Part shown: positions 49,410 to 57,241 of the stretch, piece by piece
Layout of the letters: each line of letters begins with the position of its first letter
Position numbering within the stretch: position 1 is the stretch's first letter
Assembly: GCA_041687475.1 (NCBI GenBank)
Contig: JAWLBW010000001.1
Coordinates: 5,561-69,560, forward strand
DNA from: JAWLBW01 sp041687475
Lineage (GTDB): Bacteria > J088 > JAWLBW01
Length of the DNA stretch: 64,000 nucleotides
Reading direction: 5' to 3'
Translations under genes and position numbers: made by a program
The notes under the pieces: generated by a model
What the model was told of the DNA's origin: nothing
What the model saw: the letters and a program-made list of their open reading frames with translations, nothing else
The model's database searches: none

Positions 49410-50036
49410 ATGCTGCTGCTTGATCTCGACGGAACGCTTGTCGACTCGTTGCACGACCTTGCCGTCTCGCTGAACCATACCCTGCACACCTTCGGCCTGC
49501 CCGAACGCAGCCTGGCCGAGGTGCGTGCCTTCATCGGCGAAGGCGTAACCGTTCTTCTCGGGCGCGCGTTGGCAACCGAAGATGCCGCCACGCTGGAAGA
49601 GGGTCGAAGGCGGTTTTTCGAACACTACCGTGAACATTGCCTCGACGACACACGTGTCTTTGCCGGTTGGGAGCCGGTTCTCGAAAGCGATCTGCCCCTG
49701 GCGGTGCTGACGAATAAACCCGAAAGGTTCGCCCGGCGAATTCTCGAAGGGCTTGGGCTGCACAAGCGGCTGGCCATGATCGTCGGCGGCGACACGCTTC
49801 CGGTACGCAAGCCCGACCTGGGGGTGCTCGACCACATGACCGAGGCCCTGGGTGTGGCGCGTGAGCGCTGCATCATGGTAGGCGACGGTCTACCCGATGG
49901 ACGCATCGCGCAGGCTGCAGGCATTCCGTTCTGGGCCGTTCGCTGGGGTTACGGAAGTGAAGAGAGCCTCGCTCCGTATGCCACGCGATGGCTCGCTGAT
50001 CCGCGGGAGATCATCGAACTCACGGAAACCCGCTGA
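49410..50036 (+). CDS. gph: HAD-family phosphoglycolate phosphatase-like
   Basis: A 208-residue HAD phosphatase: motif I DLDGTLVDS at residues 5-13 (nucleophile Asp5), motif II in LAVLTNKPE, motif III Lys in PVRKPDLG and motif IV in MVGDGLPD. The cap is helical, typical of phosphoglycolate phosphatase, which clears 2-phosphoglycolate from DNA repair and photorespiration. HAD specificity is hard to read, so the symbol is provisional. GGGAG is upstream. It follows rng by 20 nt and its stop is directly adjacent to the mgtE start (TGAATG). Confidence 0.8.
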   Translation: MLLLDLDGTLVDSLHDLAVSLNHTLHTFGLPERSLAEVRAFIGEGVTVLLGRALATEDAATLEEGRRRFFEHYREHCLDDTRVFAGWEPVLESDLPLAVLTNKPERFARRILEGLGLHKRLAMIVGGDTLPVRKPDLGVLDHMTEALGVARERCIMVGDGLPDGRIAQAAGIPFWAVRWGYGSEESLAPYATRWLADPREIIELTETR

Positions 50037-51392
50037 ATGTTTCGACCTCGATCGGTACCGATTGCCTCGGCCCTGCGCCGAGTCATTGCCTCGGGCGATC
50101 GCAGCCGCCTCGAAAAGGCCCTGGCGATACTGCACCCCGCCGACCTTGCGCAGATTGTTCCCGAGCTTGCGGCCGACCAGCGCAAAAACGTCATCGAGGT
50201 TTTGCTGAAGCTTCGGAAGGCGGGAGCCACGCTGAGCGAGCTTCCCGAGGGCTGCCTGCACGACATTCTCGAAGAACTCGACGACGCGGTCGTACTCGAG
50301 GTCGTCAAGCGGCTTCCTCCCGACGATGCGGTCGACCTGATTCAGGACCTGCCCGAAGAGCGCTCGCTGCGCATTCTCAACGGACTCAATATCGGAGCAG
50401 CCAGAGAGCTGCGCGAATTGCTGGTCTATTCGCCGGAAACAGCCGGCGGCATCATGACCACCAAGTTTTTCGCGCTGCGCGAAGCCGACACCGCCGGTCA
50501 TGCCGTCGCGGCACTGCGTGGTTCACGACAGGAAAGCGGCCTGTATTATCTTTATGTGCTCGACGAAGAGGGGCGGTTACGCGGTATTCTCTCGTTGCAC
50601 CAGTTGCTGCTGGCCGAAGAAGATACGCGCGTATCCGAGCTGATGAACGAGCGGGTGACCACCATTCATCCCCGAGCCTCGCAGGAAGAGGCCGCCCGCC
50701 TCATCGCCAGATACAACCTGCTGGCGTTGCCGGTCGTAGACGATGCCGGTTACATGCTCGGGGTAATCACGGTCGACGACGTGGTCGATGTCATTCAGGA
50801 AGAGGCCACCGAAGACATTTACCGCATGGCCGGTATTTCCGAGGGCGACAATGTCTTCACCGGCTGGAACGAGTCGGTTCGCCTCAGACTACCCTGGCTG
50901 ACGCTGAACCTGGCCACCGCAGTGCTCGCCAGTCGCGTCGTGGCCCTGTTTGAGCCGGCGCTCGAGGCCGTCGCGGCCTTGGCGGTCTTCATGCCCATCG
51001 TCGCCGGCATGGGTGGCAATGCGGCAACCCAGACAATCACCATCGTTGTGCGTGCCATTGCCCTTGGCCAGCTTGACTCAGGCGTGCGGCGCACGGTAGC
51101 GAAGGAAGTTCTCGTCGGTCTGGTCAACGGTGTGTTTGTAGGCATCGCGGGGGGAATCATCGCGTGGCTGTTGACCGATAAAATCATCTTCGGAGTGGTT
51201 CTCTGCCTGGCGATGATTGTGAACACCCTGGTGGCGGCCCTGGCCGGAACGCTCATTCCCTTCACCCTGCGCGCGCTGCGCCTTGATCCGGCCATTGCCA
51301 GCAGTATTTTCGTAACCACCTTGACCGACATTTTCGGCTTTTTCGCCTTTCTCGGCCTGGCCACGGTTTTCCTGCAATATCTGACGGGGTAG
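50037..51392 (+). CDS. mgtE: Magnesium transporter MgtE
   Basis: A 451-residue MgtE-type Mg2+ channel. The cytoplasmic MgtE_N helical domain (about residues 20-125) is followed by a CBS pair (about 130-255, with MTTKFFALREADTA and MNERVTTIHPRASQEEA). A plug helix precedes five transmembrane helices (from about 285, NLATAVLASRVVALFE) with the pore motif in PIVAGMGGNAATQT. Mg2+ sensing by the N and CBS domains gates the channel. The start is immediately after the gph stop, so they are co-translated. Confidence 0.95.
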   Translation: MFRPRSVPIASALRRVIASGDRSRLEKALAILHPADLAQIVPELAADQRKNVIEVLLKLRKAGATLSELPEGCLHDILEELDDAVVLEVVKRLPPDDAVDLIQDLPEERSLRILNGLNIGAARELRELLVYSPETAGGIMTTKFFALREADTAGHAVAALRGSRQESGLYYLYVLDEEGRLRGILSLHQLLLAEEDTRVSELMNERVTTIHPRASQEEAARLIARYNLLALPVVDDAGYMLGVITVDDVVDVIQEEATEDIYRMAGISEGDNVFTGWNESVRLRLPWLTLNLATAVLASRVVALFEPALEAVAALAVFMPIVAGMGGNAATQTITIVVRAIALGQLDSGVRRTVAKEVLVGLVNGVFVGIAGGIIAWLLTDKIIFGVVLCLAMIVNTLVAALAGTLIPFTLRALRLDPAIASSIFVTTLTDIFGFFAFLGLATVFLQYLTG

Positions 51393-51448
51393 GCGCCGAA
51401 AGTGCCGCGCCGTACCCGCCCGTGCCAGAATGGTCAAGAGGTACGTCG

Positions 51449-51691
51449 ATGTTTCTGGAAGTCGTCATTTTTGTCACGGCGCTTCTCGGCCTTGCCCTGG
51501 TGGCCTGGTTTCTGTGGCAGCCCTGGCGGCGGGGCGAAGAAGACCTGCCCGAAACCTTTCTGCGACCGCATTCGCAGGAAGGCTTTGAGAACCTGTCTGC
51601 AGGCGATCTGCATCAGGTCGAAGACGAAGACAACGAGAGATTGCGCGAAGCAGGGCATACGCCTGCATCGCCGCCGACCGCCGAGCCTTGA
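51449..51691 (+). CDS. Small single-pass membrane protein (80 aa)
   Basis: One N-terminal membrane helix (EVVIFVTALLGLALVAWFLW) and an acidic, helical C-terminus (SQEGFENLSAGDLHQVEDEDNERL). AGAGG stands 8 nt before ATG 51449; an earlier GTG at 51422 lacks a site. It follows mgtE by 56 nt on the same strand. I cannot assign a function; it may be an accessory of the transporter or an unrelated gene. Confidence 0.6.
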   Translation: MFLEVVIFVTALLGLALVAWFLWQPWRRGEEDLPETFLRPHSQEGFENLSAGDLHQVEDEDNERLREAGHTPASPPTAEP

Positions 51692-51703
51692 GGCTTCGTT
51701 CCC

Positions 51704-51732
51704 TTGCGGCTGTGCGGGGCAGGCGGTACTCT
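51704..51732 (+). promoter_or_regulatory. Predicted leaderless promoter of the alpha/beta hydrolase gene
   Basis: TTGCGG, 17 nt, TACTCT, 7 nt before ATG 51740. No ribosome binding site is present. Confidence 0.55.
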
Positions 51733-51739
51733 GACTTGA

Positions 51740-52615
51740 ATGGCAGCCTACCGCTCGGTTTACCTCGAATCACCCCAAGGCCGTTACCACGCTCTGCAAT
51801 CGGAATCGTTGCCGGCGCGGTTACTCATGCTGCACGCCAACGGCTTCAACGGTGGAACGTACCTTCCTCTGCTGCAGCGCATAGCGCCTGAAGGCGACTG
51901 GGTTGCGCCCGACTTTCGCGGCCACGGCGCCTCGTTCACGCCTCGCCGGCTACGTAACTGGAATGCTTTCGTCGACGACGTGCTTACCTGGAAGGACGCA
52001 GGCTGGTTCGAGAAACCGGTTGTAATGGGGCATTCCTTCGGCGGCGTAACGGCCATACAGACCGAGGCGGCGGCGCCGGGCACCTTCCGGGCCATCGTGC
52101 TGCTCGACCCGGTGGTGTTTCATCCGCGCATGCTGCCGGTGCTTTCCCTTGCCGTCTTCCCGTTCATGGCGCGCCGGGTGCCCATCGTCAAAGGGGCGAT
52201 GGCGCGGCGCATGGAATTTCCCAGTCGCGAGGCCATCGTGGCATCGTATGCGCGCAAGCGCACCTTCGCCGCATGGCAGCGGGAGTTTCTTGAAGCCTAC
52301 GTCGAATGGGGCACGCGTGAGATAGACGACGGCGTGCGTCTTTCGTGCGACAAACGAATCGAGGCCCGGATTTTTTCAACCTGGCCGCTTCTGTTCTGGA
52401 CGCGCCTGCGGCGGGTACGCTGCCCCGTGCTCATCCTGCGCGGAGAAACCAGCGATGCCTTCTCTCGCGATACGGCACGGCTTCTTGCCCGGCGTCTGCC
52501 AACGGCAAGGCTCATCGAGATTCCGCAATCGGGGCATTTTCTTCCCATGGAACAACCCCAGGCGGTGGTGGAAGAAGTACAGCGCTTTTTCCGCGAACTG
52601 GATCCGGCCGCCTGA
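51740..52615 (+). CDS. Alpha/beta hydrolase
   Basis: A 291-residue hydrolase with the oxyanion loop HANGFNG, the nucleophile elbow GHSFGG (Ser), an acid in RGETSDAF and the His in SGHFLPMEQP, so the triad is complete. It is probably an esterase or C-C bond hydrolase; the substrate is unknown. The lid is Arg-rich and hydrophobic. It appears leaderless. The SDR gene follows 30 nt downstream with its own strong ribosome binding site, so the two are likely co-transcribed. Confidence 0.88.
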   Translation: MAAYRSVYLESPQGRYHALQSESLPARLLMLHANGFNGGTYLPLLQRIAPEGDWVAPDFRGHGASFTPRRLRNWNAFVDDVLTWKDAGWFEKPVVMGHSFGGVTAIQTEAAAPGTFRAIVLLDPVVFHPRMLPVLSLAVFPFMARRVPIVKGAMARRMEFPSREAIVASYARKRTFAAWQREFLEAYVEWGTREIDDGVRLSCDKRIEARIFSTWPLLFWTRLRRVRCPVLILRGETSDAFSRDTARLLARRLPTARLIEIPQSGHFLPMEQPQAVVEEVQRFFRELDPAA

Positions 52616-52645
52616 GGCGGCTTCGATTTCTTAAAGGAGTACCCA

Positions 52646-53416
52646 ATGAATCTGAAAGATACGGTTGCCATCGTTACCGGCGGCGCCTCCGGACTCGGTC
52701 AGGCGACGGTTCGTCGCATCGTGCAGGAAGGCGGACGCGTCGGCATTCTCGACCGCGAAAATTCCGACGGCGCCAAGCTTGCAGAGGAACTGGGCGATGC
52801 CGCCCGTTTCGTGCCGGCCGACGTTACCGATCCCGCCGCTGTCGAAAAGGCCGTCGATGCCGTGGTCGAAGCTTTCGGAAAGCTTACCGCAGCCGTGAAC
52901 TGCGCCGGCGTGGGCATGGCCGGCCGCGTACTCTCACGCGACGGAGCGCCGCATGATTTCAACGTCTTCACGACGGTCATCCAGATCAATCTGATCGGTA
53001 CCTTCAACGTACTTCGTATTGCCGCTTCGCGTATGGCCCGGAATGAGCCCGACGCCAACGGTGAACGGGGCGTGGTCGTGAACACGGCATCCATTGCCGC
53101 GTACGACGGCCAGATTGGCCAGGTTGCCTATGCCGCTTCGAAAGGCGGTGTCGTGTCCATGACCCTGCCCATTGCCCGTGACCTTGCCAAGTGGGGCATT
53201 CGCTGCTGCACCGTGGCCCCGGGCACCTTCAGCACGCCGATGATGGCCATGGTGACCGATGAGTTCAAGAAGGAGCTCGAGGGCAACATTCCCTTTCCCA
53301 GTCGCATGGGCGATCCGGCCGAATTCGGCCATCTGGTTTCACACATTATCGCGAACCCGTACATCAACGGCGAAACCATTCGCATCGACGGCGCTCTGCG
53401 CATGCCGCCGAAATAA
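52646..53416 (+). CDS. HSD10-like 3-hydroxyacyl-CoA dehydrogenase (SDR)
   Basis: A 256-residue short-chain dehydrogenase: TGGASGLGQ (NAD), NCAGVG, Ser in NTASIAAYDG, YAASKGG (Tyr-Lys) and an HSD10-type C-terminus (NPYINGETIRIDGALRMPPK). The pattern RVLSRDGAPHDFNVF is characteristic of type-2 3-hydroxyacyl-CoA dehydrogenases, which oxidise L-3-hydroxyacyl-CoA in beta-oxidation or branched-chain breakdown. AAAGGAG is 7 nt before the ATG. A strong terminator follows, yet the crotonase gene lies just beyond it. Confidence 0.9.
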   Translation: MNLKDTVAIVTGGASGLGQATVRRIVQEGGRVGILDRENSDGAKLAEELGDAARFVPADVTDPAAVEKAVDAVVEAFGKLTAAVNCAGVGMAGRVLSRDGAPHDFNVFTTVIQINLIGTFNVLRIAASRMARNEPDANGERGVVVNTASIAAYDGQIGQVAYAASKGGVVSMTLPIARDLAKWGIRCCTVAPGTFSTPMMAMVTDEFKKELEGNIPFPSRMGDPAEFGHLVSHIIANPYINGETIRIDGALRMPPK

Positions 53417-53429
53417 AAATGCAGTATCC

Positions 53430-53460
53430 GGGGGGAAGCCGAAAATGCTTCCCCCTTTTT
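53430..53460 (+). terminator. Rho-independent terminator after the HSD10-like gene
   Basis: GGGGGAAGC and GCTTCCCCC around CGAAAAT, followed by TTTTT. It lies between the SDR and crotonase genes and could work as a partial terminator there. Confidence 0.9.
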
Positions 53461-53487
53461 GTATCCCTCCCGCCTTCAGAGGCTGCC

Positions 53488-54252
53488 ATGGTCAGAGTAG
53501 AAAAGAGCGGACCGGTGACGACCGTCATTCTGCACCGGCCCGAACATCGCAATGCCGTCGACGGACCTACGGCGCAGGCGCTGGCCGATTCCTTTCGCTC
53601 CTTTGAAAACGACGGTGACGCAAGGGTTGCCGTACTCTGGGGCGAGGGCGGCACCTTCTGTGCCGGCGCCGATCTCAAGGCTTTCGGCACGGAGAGAATG
53701 AACCGTATCGACGCCGACGCAGACGGGCCCATGGGGCCTTCACGCATGCTTCTCTCGAAGCCGGTTATCGCTGCCGTTTCGGGGCATGCCGTGGCGGGGG
53801 GACTCGAGCTGGCCGCCTGGTGCGATCTGCGCGTCGTCGAAGAAGACGCGGTCATGGGGGTCTTTTGCCGCCGATGGGGCGTGCCTCTCATCGATGGGGG
53901 AACCGTTCGGTTACCACGCTTGATCGGTCTTTCGCGTGCGCTCGACCTCATTCTTACCGGGCGCCCTGTCACGGCACGCGAGGCCGAGGCCATGGGCCTT
54001 GCCAATCGTGTGGTTCCGCAGGGGCGGTCGCGTCAGGTCGCCGAAGAGTTGGCCGCCGAAATCGCGTCGTTTCCGCAGACATGCCTGCGCAACGATCGTC
54101 GCTCGGCGTGGGAACAGGATGGGCGAGACCTTTCCGCCGCGCTGGAACGCGAATTCGAGCTGGGACTCGATTCGCTCAACAGCCCCGAGATTCAGGAAGG
54201 CGTGGGTCGTTTCCGCCAAGGGGCGGGTCGCCACGGAAAGTTCAGCGAGTGA
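53488..54252 (+). CDS. Enoyl-CoA hydratase/isomerase family (crotonase)
   Basis: A 254-residue crotonase. The oxyanion-hole residues are in RNAVDG (H-R-N-A-V-D-G block) and GGTFCAGADLKAFG. The segment AVAGGLELAAWCDLRV follows, with the glutamate position near VMGVFCRRWGVPLIDGG. The catalytic glutamate of true hydratases is not obvious in this block, so it may be an enoyl-CoA hydratase-like enzyme of other specificity. AGAGG lies 5 nt before ATG 53488. It belongs to the same metabolic context as the adjacent HSD10-type gene. Confidence 0.85.
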   Translation: MVRVEKSGPVTTVILHRPEHRNAVDGPTAQALADSFRSFENDGDARVAVLWGEGGTFCAGADLKAFGTERMNRIDADADGPMGPSRMLLSKPVIAAVSGHAVAGGLELAAWCDLRVVEEDAVMGVFCRRWGVPLIDGGTVRLPRLIGLSRALDLILTGRPVTAREAEAMGLANRVVPQGRSRQVAEELAAEIASFPQTCLRNDRRSAWEQDGRDLSAALEREFELGLDSLNSPEIQEGVGRFRQGAGRHGKFSE

Positions 54253-54261
54253 GAACCGGGC

Positions 54262-54894
54262 TCAGCGGGTGAGCCGTGAGAACCGGTAAATGACACCCGG
54301 TTCATTGCAGTCGAGCGCCCGCAGAGTGCCGTCGGCGACTTCTTCAACGCTGCGCAGGCAGCTGACTTCCGGACCCTCGGTGGTCTGTGCTCGGAAAACC
54401 GCCACGTCGCCGAATCGCCAACAGCGAACGTCTGTATAGCGATACTCTTCTCCGGGCCTCACGAGAAAGCCCTGCACGCCTTCTTCGGCTTCGCACCAAC
54501 GCAGGCGCATCGGTTCTTCGGTCAACGTCAGGGTGTCGAGGCGAATTCCCTCGAGAATGTCGTCTGTCCGGGGCTGGGGCGGGCGCCGTGCCTCACGCAG
54601 CTTCTTACGCACATCTTGAAGATCGTTCTGTACGCGCCGTCCCAGGTTCTCGACGTCGGCAACCCGAACATCCTGTTCCTGCACGGTGTCGGCCAGTACA
54701 TTGAAACCGTCGCCCATTGCATCGAACCCGGTCTGCAGCAGGCGGGTTTCGTGGGTGTTTTCTTCAACGCGGGCCTCTGTTACGGTTTGGCGCCGCTCGA
54801 CGGTGTCGACCTTACGCGACAGGGCTTCGACCCGCTCGGCGGGGGCATAGTCGCAGGCAAGCAGAAAAACGACGGTGACGACGGCAGGGCGCAT
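54262..54894 (-). CDS. Coiled-coil lipoprotein (210 aa)
   Basis: Family not recognised. A lipobox VFLLAC places the lipidated Cys at residue 14. The next about 80 residues form a coiled coil (RVEALSRKVDTVERRQTVTEARVEEN and DVENLGRRVQNDLQDVRKKL). The C-terminal part is beta-rich with four Cys residues (LRWCEAEE, VRCWRFG, VSCLRS and ALDCNEPG), probably two disulphides. ATG 54894 is 7 nt from TATGCT, so it is likely leaderless; ATG 54906 is the alternative. It is downstream of the reductase gene on the same strand. Confidence 0.68.
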   Translation of the reverse strand: MRPAVVTVVFLLACDYAPAERVEALSRKVDTVERRQTVTEARVEENTHETRLLQTGFDAMGDGFNVLADTVQEQDVRVADVENLGRRVQNDLQDVRKKLREARRPPQPRTDDILEGIRLDTLTLTEEPMRLRWCEAEEGVQGFLVRPGEEYRYTDVRCWRFGDVAVFRAQTTEGPEVSCLRSVEEVADGTLRALDCNEPGVIYRFSRLTR

Positions 54895-54901
54895 GCCCGT
54901 C

Positions 54902-54931
54902 AGCATACCGCTTCGTGGGCGAACAGCGCAA
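54902..54931 (-). promoter_or_regulatory. Predicted leaderless promoter of the coiled-coil lipoprotein
   Basis: TTGCGC, 18 nt, TATGCT, 7 nt before ATG 54894. Confidence 0.4.
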
Positions 54932-54956
54932 CGATACCCCCGGGCAGTACCGGCTC

Positions 54957-55646
54957 TCAGTGATTGATGAAAATGCGGTCGGCCGAAACCCCGTGGTCTG
55001 CGAGGCAACGACCTACCTTTTCGACCATGCCCGGATGGCCGCATAGAAAAACGGAAAGGCGTTCGGGCGATTCGAGATAGGTGGGCACGGCATCCTGCAC
55101 ATAACCCCGAAAGCCCTGCCAGCTCTTGCGGGGCCGGCTCAGACAGAGGCACAACTCGACATCCATGCCCTGCCAGTCGTCGTATTCGTCGCGAAAGGCC
55201 AACGACTCTTCGTCTACCGAACCGTACACCAGCGATATTCGGCCGAAACGGGTACGGTCGGCGGAGATCTGACGCAGAACGACGCGCAGCGGGGCGATGC
55301 CCGTACCGGTGGCGACCATGAGCAGGTCGCGACCTTCCTGCTCGAAGACCGGGTAGCCTGGCCCGCTTGCGCGGCTCATGAGAACAGTGTCGCCCGGCTG
55401 CAGTTCGGCCAGAGGGCCGGTCTTGGCCTTGTGAGGCTGATGCCTGATGAGAAACCGCAGCACCGGTTCGCCCGGCTGCGAGGCAATACTGAAGTAACCG
55501 GGCGCCGAATGCTCGGTCGACAGGGTCACGTACTGGCCGGCCCGCTCATAGGAGGCGGCAATGGGCGTGTCCCGCGTATCGACCGACAGCAGAATGAGCT
55601 CTCGGCCGACATGTTCGACGCCGATGACTCTCGTGCTGAAGGTCAT
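54957..55646 (-). CDS. Ferredoxin-NADP reductase-like FAD oxidoreductase
   Basis: A 229-residue flavoprotein of the ferredoxin reductase/cytochrome-b5 reductase type. The FAD-binding barrel includes GQYVTLS and PGYFSIAS; the NAD(P) site has ATGTGIAPLRVV and FLCGHPGMVEKV. There is no ferredoxin domain, so electrons must go to a separate partner. It starts inside the end of the helicase gene (ATGA overlap), an odd pairing of unrelated functions but clearly co-translated. Confidence 0.85.
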   Translation of the reverse strand: MTFSTRVIGVEHVGRELILLSVDTRDTPIAASYERAGQYVTLSTEHSAPGYFSIASQPGEPVLRFLIRHQPHKAKTGPLAELQPGDTVLMSRASGPGYPVFEQEGRDLLMVATGTGIAPLRVVLRQISADRTRFGRISLVYGSVDEESLAFRDEYDDWQGMDVELCLCLSRPRKSWQGFRGYVQDAVPTYLESPERLSVFLCGHPGMVEKVGRCLADHGVSADRIFINH

Positions 55647-57142
55647 GTAGGCGTCGATTCAGAATCGGGAGTCGACTTTTCCTGTGATTTCTCGGAAGCA
55701 CCGGCCTCTTGCTTCGGCTTTCGCGAGCGGCGGCGCGAGGGGCGGCGACGTTTTCGGGGCTCACCTTCGACAGGTGCGGCTTCGGACGACATCGGTCGGC
55801 TATCGGGCCGCTTGGCTTCTTCGTCGCCGGCGGTCGTTTCGGCTCGCCGAGGGGGCCGGTCTCTGCGGTCTTCGCTGCGCGGGCCGCGGCGGTCTGAACG
55901 TTCGCCGCGTCCACGACCGCGACCATCACGTTCTCCGCGACCCCGACCGCGGCCGTCACGTTCGTCACGGTACTGTCGAGGGCGTCGGGGGGCCGGTACT
56001 TCCTCGACTTCAGGAAGTTCGTCGGCCCAGATAACGGGAATTTCCTGGTCGATGTACTTCTGCACGCCCTCGAGATTGAAGGCCGAGTCTTCATCGACCA
56101 GAGCGAAGGCTTTACCGGTGGCGCCGGCGCGGGCCGTGCGGCCGATGCGATGCACGTAGTCTTCGGAGTCTGCCGGCAGGTCGTAATTGACGACGTGTGA
56201 AATGTCGTCGACGTGAAGGCCGCGCGAGGCGACATCGGTTGCCACGAGTATCTGCAGATCGCCCTGGGCGAACTCGACCACCATTTTCAAGCGTTTGCGC
56301 TGCGGCACATCGCCCGACAGTACGCCGACCTTGTAGCCGTTGGCTTCAAGCCTGCGCGCCACCATTTCGACCGCGCCCTTGGTGTTGGCGAAGATGATGG
56401 TACGCTCGGGCTTTTCCTGCGCCAGCAGCCGCAGCAGGGTGTGAAATTTCTGGGTACCTTCGACGTGAAAGAGAAACTGCTCGACACCTTCCGCCGTGAT
56501 TTTCTCGGGTGTGACCGAGACCTCGGTGGGGGCGTTCATATGTTCGTAGGCCAGCTCGAGTACGTCAAAGCTCATCGTCGCGCTGAAGAGCATGCTCTGA
56601 CGTTTGTCCCACGAGGGCAATCGCTTGAGAATGAAGCGAATGTCCTTGATGAAGCCCATGTCGAACATGCGGTCGGCCTCGTCGACCACCACAATTTCGA
56701 TATTCTTCAGAATGAGAATTTTCTGACGATAATAATCCATCAGGCGGCCGGGCGTCGCGATGACGATGTCGGCGCCGGTGCGAATCGATTCTTTCTGCTT
56801 CTGGTAGTCCATGCCGCCGAAAATGACGGTCATGTTGAGGCCCACATGCTTGCCGAGAAGCTCGGCGTCGCGGTGAATCTGAAGCGCCAACTCTCGCGTG
56901 GGCGCCAGAACCAGCGCTCGCGGCAGGCCGTCGCCTTTCGAGGGATTACGCAGCAGTCGGCTGAAGATTGCTATGAGAAAGGCTGCCGTCTTGCCCGTGC
57001 CGGTCTGGGCCTGGCCGGCCACATCCTGCCCCCCGAGGGCGATGGGAAGGGTCTTTTCCTGAATGGGGGTGGGGTTTACGAAGCCGGCTTCGCGTACGCC
57101 GGCCCGAACTGCTTCGGGAAGATCGAGATCATCAAATGTCAT
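55643..57142 (-). CDS. DEAD-box RNA helicase (RhlB/RhlE-like) with RG-rich tail
   Basis: A 499-residue ATP-dependent RNA helicase. Motif Q is NPTPIQ, motif I AQTGTGKT (residues 45-52), motif II VDEADRMFD (near 151), motif III SATM, motif V ATDVASRGLHV and motif VI HRIGRTARAG. The core ends near residue 360. The tail of about 110 residues is low-complexity: GRGRGERDGRGRGRGERSDRR, then a very basic RKRRRPSRRRSRKPK, an RNA-binding extension. The core sequence GQDVAGQAQTGTGKT resembles RhlB. A nearby RNase G suggests a role in RNA turnover. Confidence 0.92.
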   Translation of the reverse strand: MTFDDLDLPEAVRAGVREAGFVNPTPIQEKTLPIALGGQDVAGQAQTGTGKTAAFLIAIFSRLLRNPSKGDGLPRALVLAPTRELALQIHRDAELLGKHVGLNMTVIFGGMDYQKQKESIRTGADIVIATPGRLMDYYRQKILILKNIEIVVVDEADRMFDMGFIKDIRFILKRLPSWDKRQSMLFSATMSFDVLELAYEHMNAPTEVSVTPEKITAEGVEQFLFHVEGTQKFHTLLRLLAQEKPERTIIFANTKGAVEMVARRLEANGYKVGVLSGDVPQRKRLKMVVEFAQGDLQILVATDVASRGLHVDDISHVVNYDLPADSEDYVHRIGRTARAGATGKAFALVDEDSAFNLEGVQKYIDQEIPVIWADELPEVEEVPAPRRPRQYRDERDGRGRGRGERDGRGRGRGERSDRRGPRSEDRRDRPPRRAETTAGDEEAKRPDSRPMSSEAAPVEGEPRKRRRPSRRRSRKPKQEAGASEKSQEKSTPDSESTPT

Positions 57143-57165
57143 ATTTATTTTTTTCCTAATGCAAC

Positions 57166-57194
57166 ATTCTACATAACGATACCACCGGTAACAA
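57166..57194 (-). promoter_or_regulatory. Predicted helicase promoter
   Basis: TTGTTA, 17 nt, TAGAAT. The leader is A/T-rich (TTAGGAAAAAAATAAAT), with AGGA as the ribosome binding site, a pattern seen at genes induced by cold. Confidence 0.5.
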
Positions 57195-57241
57195 TCGGTT
57201 TTCGGCCCCCGAGCGCCCTTGCGAATGGACGGTTCGACAGT

